Positions 27,617-36,512 of a stretch of DNA of 51,111 nt are shown one piece after another. How positions within the stretch are numbered: position 1 is the stretch's first letter; every line of letters begins with the position of its first letter. The notes below the pieces were generated by a model, which worked only from the letters and a program-made list of their open reading frames with translations, did not search any database and was not told the origin of the DNA. The position numbers were made by a program, and so were the translations under genes. Source of the DNA: Saprospiraceae bacterium (GTDB taxonomy: Bacteria > Bacteroidota > Bacteroidia > Chitinophagales > Saprospiraceae); assembly GCA_020627785.1 (NCBI GenBank), contig JAHDGF010000030.1, positions 1 through 51,111 of the forward strand. The letters run 5' to 3'.

Positions 27617-30600
27617 ATGTTTGATAATATTATAGCTTATTCGGTTAGGAATAAGTTTGTAATCGGTCTGTTCACCGCGGCCTTAGCCTTATGGGGTATT
27701 TATTCACTTAAGCAAATCCCTATTGATGCCGTACCTGACATCACCAACAATCAGGTCCAGATTATAACCATTTCTCCAACTCTTGCTACCCAAGAGATAG
27801 AGCAATTTATTACAACTCCTGTAGAGTTGGCAGTTCAGAGTTTACAAAGAACGGAAGAGATAAGAAGCATCTCTCGATTTGGGCTTTCAGTCGTCACCGT
27901 TGTTTTCGATGAAAGCTATGACATTTATTTAGCTCGTCAATTGGTCAATGAGAAACTGAAAGAAGCAGAAGAGGATATTCCTGATGGTCTCGGCACCCCA
28001 GAAATGGCGCCACTGTCTACAGGCTTAGGAGAGATTTATCAATATGTGGTTCGTCCAGAAGAAGGCTACGAAGATAGATTTTCTCCTACTGAGTTACGAA
28101 GTATTCAGGATTGGATTGTGACTCGGCAACTTCTTGGTATAGAAGGAGTAGCAGAGGTCAACTCGATGGGAGGATTTCTTAAGCAATATGAAGTTGCAGT
28201 AAATCCGACACTTCTCAAATCTTTGGGTATAAACCTTTCAGATATCATAATTGCTCTTGAGAAAAGTAACGAAAACACTGGCGGTGCATACATAGAAAAA
28301 AATTCAAGCGCTTACTACATTCGTTCGGAGGGATTGACAAAATCACTAGAAGACATCGGCAATATTGTCGTCAGGGATAATGGTAACATACCCATCTTAG
28401 TTAAAGATGTTGCTACAGTGCAATATGGCAAAGCACCTCGCTATGGAGCTCTAGTGAGAGATGGTGAAGAAGCCGTAGGAGGAAAAGTAATGATGTTCAA
28501 AGGAGCTAACTCAGCACAGGTAACAGAGATCGTAAAAGAGCGAGTTATTCAGATACAAAAATCGCTTCCTGAAGGTGTAATTATTGAACCCTATTTGGTA
28601 AGAGATAAACTTGTAAGTACAGCTATAGGGACAGTGAAAAAAAATCTTTTGGAAGGAGGTCTCATCGTCATTTTCATTTTAGTGCTATTGTTAGGTAATT
28701 GGAGGGCTGGTCTGGTTGTCGCATCGGTTATTCCTTTAGCGATGTTGTTTGCCATTTCTATGATGAATGTATTAGGCATTTCTGCAAATCTGATGAGCCT
28801 TGGAGCGATAGATTTTGGACTCATTGTAGATGGAGCAGTGATTATAGTTGAAGCCATAGTCCATCGGCTACAGATTAACAAATCAGGGATGTCCCTGACC
28901 CAGACTGAAATGAATGAGGAAGTTATTTCCTCATCGCAGAAGATTAGAAATTCAGCTGCATTCGGAGAGATTATCATTCTTCTAGTTTATATTCCTATTT
29001 TGGCTTTGGTGGGGATCGAGGGCAAGATGTTTAAGCCTATGGCACAGACGGTGATGCTAGCTATTGCCGGAGCTCTGATACTTTCATTAACCTATGTGCC
29101 GATGATGGTGGCCTTGGTCTTGAACAAGAAAATTGTCAATAAACGTACGCTAGCGGATAAGATCATTTCATTTTTTCAGCGCTTATATACACCAGTATTA
29201 AAGTTGGCACTTCGTTTTAAGGTTTTATTCGTAGGGGTTACAATTTCAATCTTCATATTTAGTCTGGTGGTCTTCAGTCGAATGGGGGGAGAATTTATTC
29301 CGACTCTAGAGGAAGGGGATCTCGCCTTGCAGCATATTCTTCCTCCTGGGAGTTCATTATCACAAAGTGTGGAGACAGCTAGTATGATCCAAAATAAATT
29401 ATTGGAGGACTTTCCAGAGATAATAGATATAGTGGCGAATATAGGCTCTGCAGAAATTCCGACGGATCCCATGCCTGTTGAGATTGCAGATTATGTATTG
29501 GTCATGAAACCCAAAAGTGAATGGACTTCCGCAAGTACTAAGCAAGGAATGTTTAATAAACTGGAAGAAGCACTGCATAGTATACCTGGTGTTGGATTTG
29601 AATTCTCACAACCGATCCAACTTAGGTTTAATGAACTAATGACAGGCTCCAAAGCAGATATTGCCATTAAGTTATTTGGTGAAGATCTTGATGTATTATA
29701 CCGTAAGGCCATTGAAGCAGAAAGTGTGATTCGCAAAATTGATGGTGTTGGTACAGTGAATGTAGAACAGACCATTGGGATGCCACAAATTATGGTCTCC
29801 TACGATTACCAACGAATGGCCCAACACGGACTCCATATCCGAGAGGTTAATCAAGTTATCCGAACTGCCTTTGCAGGTGAAAAAGCTGGCGTCGTTTATG
29901 AAGGTGATAAACGATTTGATCTTGTAGTCAGACTCTCTAAAGAAAATCGAAAGAGCATTGAAGATGTCAAAAACTTATTTGTAAATCTTAGTGATGGAAG
30001 TCAAGTACCACTCACAGCAATAGCAAACGTGGATCTTATCAATGCACCGATGCAAGTATCGAGAGAAAATACAAATAGAAGGATTGTCATAGGTGTGAAT
30101 GTAGGTGATACAGATGTTGAATCCTTGGTTGAAAATATTCAGTCGCAATTGGATGACATGGTTGATCTACCAGCAGGTTATTATTTTACTTATGGTGGTC
30201 AATTTGAAAACCTCAAAGCTGCAAATGCAAGACTAGCTATAGCATTACCTCTGGCACTGGCTCTCATTTTCATTCTATTATTTTTCACTTTTGGTTCGCT
30301 AAGTCAAGCAGCATTAATTTTTACAGCAATACCATTATCTGCGATTGGTGGTATATGGGCTTTAGAACTTAGAGGACTACCATTCAGTATCTCCGGAGGC
30401 ATTGGATTTATCGCATTATTTGGAGTCGCAGTTTTGAATGGCATTGTTCTTATAGGATATTTTAATCAACTCAAAAATGAAGGAATGGAAGACATAATTG
30501 AAAGAATCACTACTGGAACAAGAGTACGTCTTAGACCAGTAATTATGACAGCTTCAGTAGCCTCTCTCGGTTTCTTGCCTATGGCATTATCTACTTCCGG

Positions 30601-31936
30601 AGGAGCCGAGGTTCAGCGACCGTTGGCTACAGTTGTAATAGGTGGTCTTATTACAGCTACCTTTCTTACACTCGTGATTTTACCGATTTTATATTATTGG
30701 TTAGAAAGATGGAACGATAGAAAAAATGGAAAAACTCTTGTTAGCACAGGAAGAGTAATGACAATCTTATTGGTTGCTGGAATTTTTTCTCATATGCAAG
30801 CGCAAGAAAGAGTAATTGACTTAGAGACTGCTATCGAGATTGCAATATCTAATCATCCAGATTTAAAAGCAGCAGATTTAGAAATAGCGAATAACCGATC
30901 ACTTCAGAATCTGAAATACAACTTAGGGAACACAGAAATTAGTTACCAAGGTGATGGTCTTTTCGATAAAGATTTTGGTCAGCAAGTTAATCAGCTAGGT
31001 ATTGTTCAGAACATCCCACATCCTAGCGTTACAAAGGCTAATAATAATTTGCAAAATGCTTACACAATTCAGAGTAATATCAAGAAACAAATTAGTGCGA
31101 ATGAATTGAAGTGGAAAGTGAAGCACTTGTATTTTGATATTCAGTATAAGAAAGAGATGCGAACTTTTTATGCTGATCTAATGGAAACCTATAGTGAATA
31201 TGTCAATAAGGCGGAGGTCAGAGTTAAAGCTGGTGCAGCAAACCCAATAGAAGCACTTACATTAAAATCAAAATTGAATGAGTATAATCTTCTATGGAGT
31301 CAGATTTCTATTGAGATAGAAAATATGGAAATGCAGCTTCAAATCTCGCTCAATACACAGGAAAATGTCACTACAGAAGAAAGCTTGAAACCTATTACTT
31401 TTACACCCACCTTAGATCAGGAATCCAATCTGTTATTAATTCTAAGTAAGCAAAGAATAGCTATAGAAGCTGCGAAAGTAGAGACGATGCAATCAGACTT
31501 GAAACCCAATTTTATTGCGGGCTATGCAGCTCAAAGGTTCTACGAAGGTGGATGGCTCAGTGCGGTCGAATTAGGCGTATCATTTCCATTCTTCAACCGG
31601 CAAGCTAAGAAAAAAATTGATGCTCAGAAAGCGAAGCTTGACATTGGTAATTATGTATATGAGAGTCAGGTACTTTGTCTAAAGCAAGAGCGTTTAAAAT
31701 TACAGTCGAGCGTAGATTTATATAATAAAGGAATGACTTTCTATGCAGAACAGGTAAATACCATAAATCCTGAGATGCTCAGAGTCAGCACTCTAAATTA
31801 TCAAGCAGGCCAACTTTCTTATCTAGAGCTATTAAATATACTAGAGTTACTATCAAACAATAATAAAAATTACTTAGATCAGGTACGTGCCTACAATAAA
31901 GCAGTTGCCGACTACCAATATCTTAATAATCAATAA
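27617..31936 (+). CDS. czcA: CzcA-type heavy-metal RND efflux pump fused to a TolC-like domain
   Basis: A 1439-residue fusion. Residues 1 to about 1035 are an HME-RND pump that exports metal ions from periplasm or cytoplasm across the envelope using proton flow. The proton/metal motif is DFGLIVDGAVIIVEA with Asp399, Asp405 and Glu412, which is the CzcA/HME1 form (Zn/Co/Cd, or Ni) and not the Cu/Ag CusA form. The motif usually ends VEN; here it ends VEA. From residue 1048 an internal MTILLVAGIFSHMQAQ looks like a former signal peptide, followed by about 370 residues of TolC-like outer-membrane factor (LETAIEIAISNHPDLKAADLEI, KAGAANPIEALTLKSKL). Such fusions are known in this phylum. The adaptor gene follows 11 bases downstream. 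Confidence 0.93.
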   Translation: MFDNIIAYSVRNKFVIGLFTAALALWGIYSLKQIPIDAVPDITNNQVQIITISPTLATQEIEQFITTPVELAVQSLQRTEEIRSISRFGLSVVTVVFDESYDIYLARQLVNEKLKEAEEDIPDGLGTPEMAPLSTGLGEIYQYVVRPEEGYEDRFSPTELRSIQDWIVTRQLLGIEGVAEVNSMGGFLKQYEVAVNPTLLKSLGINLSDIIIALEKSNENTGGAYIEKNSSAYYIRSEGLTKSLEDIGNIVVRDNGNIPILVKDVATVQYGKAPRYGALVRDGEEAVGGKVMMFKGANSAQVTEIVKERVIQIQKSLPEGVIIEPYLVRDKLVSTAIGTVKKNLLEGGLIVIFILVLLLGNWRAGLVVASVIPLAMLFAISMMNVLGISANLMSLGAIDFGLIVDGAVIIVEAIVHRLQINKSGMSLTQTEMNEEVISSSQKIRNSAAFGEIIILLVYIPILALVGIEGKMFKPMAQTVMLAIAGALILSLTYVPMMVALVLNKKIVNKRTLADKIISFFQRLYTPVLKLALRFKVLFVGVTISIFIFSLVVFSRMGGEFIPTLEEGDLALQHILPPGSSLSQSVETASMIQNKLLEDFPEIIDIVANIGSAEIPTDPMPVEIADYVLVMKPKSEWTSASTKQGMFNKLEEALHSIPGVGFEFSQPIQLRFNELMTGSKADIAIKLFGEDLDVLYRKAIEAESVIRKIDGVGTVNVEQTIGMPQIMVSYDYQRMAQHGLHIREVNQVIRTAFAGEKAGVVYEGDKRFDLVVRLSKENRKSIEDVKNLFVNLSDGSQVPLTAIANVDLINAPMQVSRENTNRRIVIGVNVGDTDVESLVENIQSQLDDMVDLPAGYYFTYGGQFENLKAANARLAIALPLALALIFILLFFTFGSLSQAALIFTAIPLSAIGGIWALELRGLPFSISGGIGFIALFGVAVLNGIVLIGYFNQLKNEGMEDIIERITTGTRVRLRPVIMTASVASLGFLPMALSTSGGAEVQRPLATVVIGGLITATFLTLVILPILYYWLERWNDRKNGKTLVSTGRVMTILLVAGIFSHMQAQERVIDLETAIEIAISNHPDLKAADLEIANNRSLQNLKYNLGNTEISYQGDGLFDKDFGQQVNQLGIVQNIPHPSVTKANNNLQNAYTIQSNIKKQISANELKWKVKHLYFDIQYKKEMRTFYADLMETYSEYVNKAEVRVKAGAANPIEALTLKSKLNEYNLLWSQISIEIENMEMQLQISLNTQENVTTEESLKPITFTPTLDQESNLLLILSKQRIAIEAAKVETMQSDLKPNFIAGYAAQRFYEGGWLSAVELGVSFPFFNRQAKKKIDAQKAKLDIGNYVYESQVLCLKQERLKLQSSVDLYNKGMTFYAEQVNTINPEMLRVSTLNYQAGQLSYLELLNILELLSNNNKNYLDQVRAYNKAVADYQYLNNQ

Positions 31937-31947
31937 AGAATTATCGT

Positions 31948-33201
31948 ATGAACATTATAAAATATATATCAATAATTGCCTTGACCATGCTGATGCTATC
32001 CTGCGGTCACAATCATACAGAAGGTGACGGGCACGATCATGGACACGACCATTCCTCTCACTCGAATACCGATAGGCATGACCATTCTTCAAATGATAAT
32101 TTTGGTCACCACGATGACCATGGACATGGAGGTCACACTGAAGGAGGTCTGCATCTCTCTCAAGCACAGGCCAAAACCGTTGGTCTTGAATTTGGGGAAT
32201 TTTCATCTATAAAAGTTAACGACTTTGTAAAAGCAACGGGTGTTCTTGGACTCCCTGCCAATGCCCATTCTACGATCACTGCAAAAGCCTCTGGAATAAT
32301 TGTTGGGAATAAAAAATTTGTAGAAGGAGGTTTTATTAGTAAAGGTGAGCTCATTGCATATCTCGAAAATCCAGAATTCATAGAAATGCAACAGCAATAC
32401 CTTGAAGTCAAGGCAGAATTAGCGCTGCAAAAACTTGAAGTAGACAGACAACAAACATTATCAAGTGAAAATGCAGGTATACTCAAAGACCTGCAACAAG
32501 CATTAGCAAAATCAAGAATCCTTTCTACTAAGGCCACTGGAATTTCGAAGCAACTAGAATACTTAGGCATTCCAACAAAGAGCCTTACTTCAGATAACAT
32601 AAAGGACCGCATAACAATTTATTCCCCAGTTGGTGGCTATATTTCTAAAATCGATTTCCATAATGGGATGTACGCAGAAAGATCCAAAACATTAATGGAC
32701 ATAATTTCTTCGCAACATTTGCACCTTGAGTTAGATGTCTTTGAAAAAGATATAGCCAAAGTAAGACAAGGCTTGAAGATTTCATATAATGTTCCTGCTT
32801 TGGGAAATAAAATGTTCGAGGGCTCTGTAAACATCATAGGTAAAGAGTTTGATAATAAATCAAAAACAGTGAGAGTTCATGGCCATCTTGAAGGGGAAAA
32901 TCCACAGTTTATCAAGGACCTGTTTGTAAATGCTAAAATATGGTTAACAGATACAACTGTAAATGCTTTACCTGAACAGGCAGTAATTACGGATGGTGCC
33001 ACCTCATTTATTTTTGTAGGTTATGATGATGCCGAAGAAATCGAATTTAAAAAACTTGCAGTTATAGCTGGAAGTACAATTGATGGTTACACGGCAGTAA
33101 ATCTTGTGGATTCTATTCCATCTGGGATGAAAATCGTCACAAAAGGATCATACTACATCTATGCTCAATCAAAAGTTGGTGAATTAGCTCATGAACATTA
33201 A
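31948..33201 (+). CDS. czcB: His-rich periplasmic adaptor of RND metal efflux system
   Basis: A 417-residue lipoprotein (lipobox LMLSC, Cys19). Right after the lipid anchor is a His/Asp-rich stretch (about residues 20-65; HNHTEGDGHDHGHDHSSHS) which probably gathers Zn, Co or Ni. Membrane-fusion-protein domains follow: barrel-sandwich/lipoyl halves around ITAKASGIIVGNKKFVEGG and YSPVGGYISKIDF, a hairpin with EFIEMQQQYLEVKAELALQK, and a beta-barrel (LELDVFEKDIAKVRQG). It links the CzcA pump to the TolC-like domain. The 11-base gap to czcA shows co-transcription. The His tail near the N-terminus is unusual for CusB but usual for metal-gathering adaptors. Confidence 0.93.
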   Translation: MNIIKYISIIALTMLMLSCGHNHTEGDGHDHGHDHSSHSNTDRHDHSSNDNFGHHDDHGHGGHTEGGLHLSQAQAKTVGLEFGEFSSIKVNDFVKATGVLGLPANAHSTITAKASGIIVGNKKFVEGGFISKGELIAYLENPEFIEMQQQYLEVKAELALQKLEVDRQQTLSSENAGILKDLQQALAKSRILSTKATGISKQLEYLGIPTKSLTSDNIKDRITIYSPVGGYISKIDFHNGMYAERSKTLMDIISSQHLHLELDVFEKDIAKVRQGLKISYNVPALGNKMFEGSVNIIGKEFDNKSKTVRVHGHLEGENPQFIKDLFVNAKIWLTDTTVNALPEQAVITDGATSFIFVGYDDAEEIEFKKLAVIAGSTIDGYTAVNLVDSIPSGMKIVTKGSYYIYAQSKVGELAHEH

Positions 33202-33210
33202 TTAATTATT

Positions 33211-33807
33211 ATGGCTTTATTAATATTTTTTCTGATTTACTCTACTTTAGTTTTTGCATTTAGGTCCTATCTACTTTGGAAAAATACAGGTATCAATCCG
33301 ATTACCTTCAACAAAGGTGATGATGCTCATGGATACAATGGTAAAGTATTTGGTTTTATTTCGATCTTAGAGTTCATCGTGATTTCTTTCTATGCTTTCT
33401 TTCCATCTCTGCATAAATATCTTTTGCCATTTTGGTACCTCGAGAATGAATATTTATGCATTCTTGGGTGGGCATTATTAATTTTATCATTAATTGTGGT
33501 TAGGCTAGCTCAATCTAATATGAAAGAATCTTGGCGTATCGGAATTGATGAAGAAAACAAGACTGAACTTGTGACGACTGGCTTTTTTACATTTTCAAGA
33601 AATCCAATATTTTTAGGAATTATGATCGCTAATGTTGGATTGTTTTTGGTTTTATCAAATGCATTTACCTTATTAATTATTGCACTATCTACGATCTCTA
33701 TCAATACTCAGATTAGATTAGAAGAAGCATTTCTTTTGCAAGCACACGGAGCAAAATATAGTAAGTATAAAGGTGAAGTCAATCGATGGTTAACTTTGTT
33801 TAAATAA
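33211..33807 (+). CDS. Isoprenylcysteine carboxyl methyltransferase-like membrane protein
   Basis: A 198-residue inner membrane protein with about five membrane segments. It carries the PEMT/ICMT family features: LVTTGFFTFSRNPIFLGIMI (SAM-binding region with RNP) and the C-terminal RLEEAFLLQAHGAKYSKYKGEVNRW. Members methylate lipids or unknown substrates, and often lie next to CzcABC-type operons. Here the gene begins nine bases after the adaptor stop codon, so it belongs to the efflux operon. Its function in metal resistance is not established. The remnant of the WG-repeat gene begins directly after the stop. Confidence 0.85.
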   Translation: MALLIFFLIYSTLVFAFRSYLLWKNTGINPITFNKGDDAHGYNGKVFGFISILEFIVISFYAFFPSLHKYLLPFWYLENEYLCILGWALLILSLIVVRLAQSNMKESWRIGIDEENKTELVTTGFFTFSRNPIFLGIMIANVGLFLVLSNAFTLLIIALSTISINTQIRLEEAFLLQAHGAKYSKYKGEVNRWLTLFK

Positions 33808-33810
33808 ACG

Positions 33811-34110
33811 AAATACATTTGCGCAAGTGAAAATAATTAGATGTGATTATATATTCTCGTTTATTGGTGCAAACTGGAAAAACGCCCTTTTCTCATCAGA
33901 AGGTCAGCTAGTGATAGAGCCATGATTTAAATAAAATATTATTATTCATCATCTGAGAAAATAATACAAGTGACGCAATTAACACTAAGTAAAAATACTT
34001 GTTGATTAATTACCTAGGATGCCATTGATGAAGGTATTGAGACTTATGAAAAATTTGATTTTGAATTAGTTGTTTATTCGGCTAGCTTAGGGAATTTTAT
34101 AGATTCTTAA
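33811..34110 (+). pseudogene. Decayed copy of the WG-repeat gene at 36513
   Basis: Translation from about 33817 gives FAQVKIIRCDYIFSFIGANW, then KNALFSSEGQLVIEP and a stop (TGA 33923-33925). This is clearly the same as FAQAKIMECDSVFSFRGANW, KYGLASSEGRLVIEP in the intact gene starting at 36513. Further DNA matches continue with deletions: a block around 33945-33975 matches 36750-36795, and a near-identical run (TTTGAATTAGTTGTTTATTCGG core) around 34060-34085 matches 36895-36920. The N-terminal signal-peptide start and the second half are missing. The relic abuts the methyltransferase stop and is followed by the AraC gene. Confidence 0.85.
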
Positions 34111-34156
34111 TCAATGCTAAATCAAATATTTGTAATCTATTCATTAGAATAAAGTA

Positions 34157-35005
34157 ATGAAAATGGAAGTAGTTGTATTGCCAGAAGCCTTGAAACTGAA
34201 TACAAATAATGGCATTCAGTCCTACAATTATCAAAGAGCTCAAGACATTCAAAAAATAAAAATAAATCTTTCTAAAAACACCATTAGTTTTTTAAGAAAA
34301 GGTACGAAGGAAATAATTGGTGATGATCAAACTGTAAAGATCACCAATGAGCATTTCGTAGTTATGAGGTCGGGTAATTGCTTAATGACTGAAAATATTT
34401 CAGATTCCTTTAGGGTGTATCAAAGCATTTTACTTTTCTTTTCCAATGCAGAGGTTTTGAATTTTTTAGAAAAGTATAAAGGATATGCTAAGCCAAACAA
34501 TGAGCATAAATCCTTCTTCATATTTGAATATGATACCTTCATTGAAAATTTTGTTTTATCCTTAGAGCAGATCACAAGTTTTTCAAATAAGATGAAAGGA
34601 CAAATTTTAAAAAATAAGTTTGAAGAATTGATGCTCTATTTAACGCATAATCATGGCTTTGATTTTTTAAATGTTATTGTTGATTCAAAGGATGACAAGG
34701 TTGCTCAATTAACTGCAATTGTAGAAAATAATAAATTGAATAAATTAAGTCTTGAAGAGCTTGCATTTTTAGCCAACATGAGTGTGTCAACATTCAAGAG
34801 AGAATTTTCTAAGATTTACAAAACGACACCAATGAAATGGTTTGTTGATCAACGAATGAACCATGCTGCTTTTTTACTACGCACAAATAGTAAAAGACCA
34901 ATCGAATTGTATGAAGAAATTGGATATGAAAATCTATCCAATTTTGTCCAAGCATTTAAAAAACAGTTTGGAATGACTCCTAAACAATACCAAACGGAAG
35001 GTTGA
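34157..35005 (+). CDS. AraC-family transcriptional regulator
   Basis: A 282-residue regulator with an N-terminal sensing domain (about 1-170) and a C-terminal AraC double helix-turn-helix (about 180-280). The latter has LSLEELAFLANMSVSTFKRE for the first HTH, then TTPMKWFVDQRM, and the signature IGYENLSNFVQAFKKQFGMT. The N-terminal part (IQSYNYQRAQDIQKIKI) has the look of the ExsA-like or cupin-type sensing region. It is followed 94 bases downstream by a PEBP-family secreted protein, which is the likely target. Ligand unknown. Confidence 0.9.
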   Translation: MKMEVVVLPEALKLNTNNGIQSYNYQRAQDIQKIKINLSKNTISFLRKGTKEIIGDDQTVKITNEHFVVMRSGNCLMTENISDSFRVYQSILLFFSNAEVLNFLEKYKGYAKPNNEHKSFFIFEYDTFIENFVLSLEQITSFSNKMKGQILKNKFEELMLYLTHNHGFDFLNVIVDSKDDKVAQLTAIVENNKLNKLSLEELAFLANMSVSTFKREFSKIYKTTPMKWFVDQRMNHAAFLLRTNSKRPIELYEEIGYENLSNFVQAFKKQFGMTPKQYQTEG

Positions 35006-35098
35006 ACAATTATCAATACTTTTTGGACAGAATGAACATTCAAACTGGTTTCTTTTGAATCTAAATTTGTAATATTAATTCACAAAAGATAAAATGTA

Positions 35099-35653
35099 AT
35101 GTTCAAATCTAATTTTTTTACAATCCTATTCATAGCCTTAAGTTTTAATGCTTTTAGTCAAAATACATTTACCTTATCAAGTAATACACTCGGAGGTAAT
35201 GCGACAAAAGTCGAAGAATTTAATGGTTTCGGCTGTACCGGTGAAAATACGTCACCACAACTGTCTTGGGTAAATGCACCTGAAGGCACTAAAAGCTTTG
35301 CAGTTACCATGTATGACCCTGATGCTCCTACAGGTAGTGGATGGTGGCACTGGTTAGCTTTTGATATCCCAAATGATATAAACGAAATAGCAAAAAATGC
35401 TGGGAATGTAGAATCTAAATTAATGCCAGCGGGCGCCATTCAAAGCATCACGGATTATGGTGCCTATGGCTATGGTGGTCCTTGCCCACCAGAGAATCAT
35501 GGGATGCACCAATATGTTATTACAGTATATGCCCTTAAGGTTGATAAACTAGGGTTAGATGAAAATACTAATCCCGCCGTTGTAGGATACTACTTATGGA
35601 ATAATACCATAGCGAAGTCAAGTATTGTTACTTATTATGAAAGAACGAAGTAG
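35099..35653 (+). CDS. Exported YbhB/YbcL (PEBP / Raf kinase inhibitor-like) protein
   Basis: A 184-residue protein with a signal peptide (about 1-20, ending FNAFSQ). The phosphatidylethanolamine-binding protein fold is shown by CTGENTSPQLSWVNAPEGTK, the ligand-site YDPDAPTGSGWWHW and GYGGPCPPENHGMHQYVITV (the DPDAP and GGPCPP blocks that form the anion pocket). Bacterial members bind phospholipids or anionic ligands; function is generally unknown. TAAATTTG at 35062-35069 is a possible -7 box. It is likely controlled by the AraC regulator encoded upstream. Confidence 0.92.
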   Translation: MFKSNFFTILFIALSFNAFSQNTFTLSSNTLGGNATKVEEFNGFGCTGENTSPQLSWVNAPEGTKSFAVTMYDPDAPTGSGWWHWLAFDIPNDINEIAKNAGNVESKLMPAGAIQSITDYGAYGYGGPCPPENHGMHQYVITVYALKVDKLGLDENTNPAVVGYYLWNNTIAKSSIVTYYERTK

Positions 35654-35893
35654 CTTTTTACATCACTTTAGATGAAGAGTTGGACTTTCAATAATTTGAA
35701 AGTGGGAATAGATATAATGATCATTAAACGTCAAAGGAATCTAAATATGAAGAAAACTGGAATTTCGGAATTGGTGCGATGGGGTCAACACTTATGAAGT
35801 ATTGGGTCAGGAATATCAATTCTGAATTCCATGGTTATTAAATTATGGTCTTGCTTAATAATCCTTTTGGATTTATTAATCATCCAAAATCAA

Positions 35894-35924
35894 TTGACTT
35901 TGATGCACTTTTGATGTATTTTAG
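35894..35924 (+). promoter_or_regulatory. Possible promoter of the parDE operon
   Basis: TTG (35894-35896), exactly 20 bases, then TATTTTAG (35917-35924). The -7 box differs from consensus at one position. The start codon at 35935 lies ten bases downstream, which gives a very short leader. Confidence 0.45.
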
Positions 35925-35934
35925 CACCAAAAAA

Positions 35935-36174
35935 ATGAATAGGCAAAGTATAAGTTTTACAAAACCTAATGATGATTGGTTGAAAGAGATGGTTGCTAGT
36001 CAAGAATATTCTAGTAAAAGTGAGCTGGTAAATGATTTAATAAGACAGGCTAGGAAGCAACAAAGTCAGATTGATTGGATCAATAGTAAACTCCAGCGGG
36101 CAGAAAAAAGTGGCTATACAGATTTAAATCAAAGTGAAATTTTAGCCGAATCAAAAGCCAAAATTAGTGGCTAA
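35935..36174 (+). CDS. parD: ParD-family antitoxin
   Basis: An antitoxin of about 79 residues with an N-terminal ribbon-helix-helix: MNRQSISFTKPNDDWLKEMV, then SSKSELVNDLIRQARKQ, the usual ParD/CopG pattern (beta strand, helix A, SE.VN turn, helix B). The C-terminal half would wrap the toxin. The frame is open from 35845, but the ATG at 35935 matches the family's start and follows a promoter. The toxin gene overlaps the last eight bases, so the pair is translationally coupled. The protein represses the shared promoter in known systems. Confidence 0.85.
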   Translation: MNRQSISFTKPNDDWLKEMVASQEYSSKSELVNDLIRQARKQQSQIDWINSKLQRAEKSGYTDLNQSEILAESKAKISG

Positions 36175-36454
36175 TTATAAGATTGCAAATTCAGCGAAAG
36201 AAGATTTAATCAGAATTCATCAGTATGGGGTTTTAAGATTTGGAGAATTTCAAGCAGATAAATATTTCAATAATTTTTTCGACTTTTTTAAAGCAATAGC
36301 AGAAAATCCATACAAATTTGAGTCAGTTGATCATATTAGATTAAACTACCGTAGATGTCCTTGGGGGTCTGACACAATCTATTTTAGAGTTATAAATACA
36401 GAGGTCGAAATAATGGCAATTATAGGTAAACAAGATTTAGAGAATATACTGTAA
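36167..36454 (+). CDS. parE: ParE-family toxin
   Basis: A 95-residue RelE/ParE-fold toxin starting with GTG. Family features are YKIANSAKEDLIRIHQYGVLR, RFGEFQADKYFN and the C-terminal strand RVINTEVEIMAIIGKQDLENI. The known ParE activity is inhibition of DNA gyrase; related RelE-like members cleave mRNA, and which applies is not visible. It overlaps the parD stop by eight bases. The pair sits in an accessory stretch between the decayed and intact copies of the WG-repeat gene, which suits a mobile stabilisation module. Confidence 0.88.
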   Translation: MANYKIANSAKEDLIRIHQYGVLRFGEFQADKYFNNFFDFFKAIAENPYKFESVDHIRLNYRRCPWGSDTIYFRVINTEVEIMAIIGKQDLENIL

Positions 36455-36466
36455 GATTAAATATAA

Positions 36467-36497
36467 TTGCTTCAAGTTCCAGCGCAAAGTAAATTTA
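36467..36497 (+). promoter_or_regulatory. Promoter of the WG-repeat gene
   Basis: TTG (36467-36469), exactly 20 bases, then TAAATTTA (36490-36497), close to the TTG/TAnnTTTG consensus. Transcription would begin about 36503, ten bases before the ATG. It starts within 13 bases of the parE stop. Confidence 0.6.
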
Positions 36498-36512
36498 AAC
36501 AGAAGATTAATT

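Noticed and set aside
35654..35844. Short frame with MKKTGISELVRWG around 35747 and a small hairpin near 35684-35703 between the PEBP gene and parD.
   Set aside because: The frame is 16 codons with no match, and the hairpin lacks a T-run; probably intergenic remnant.
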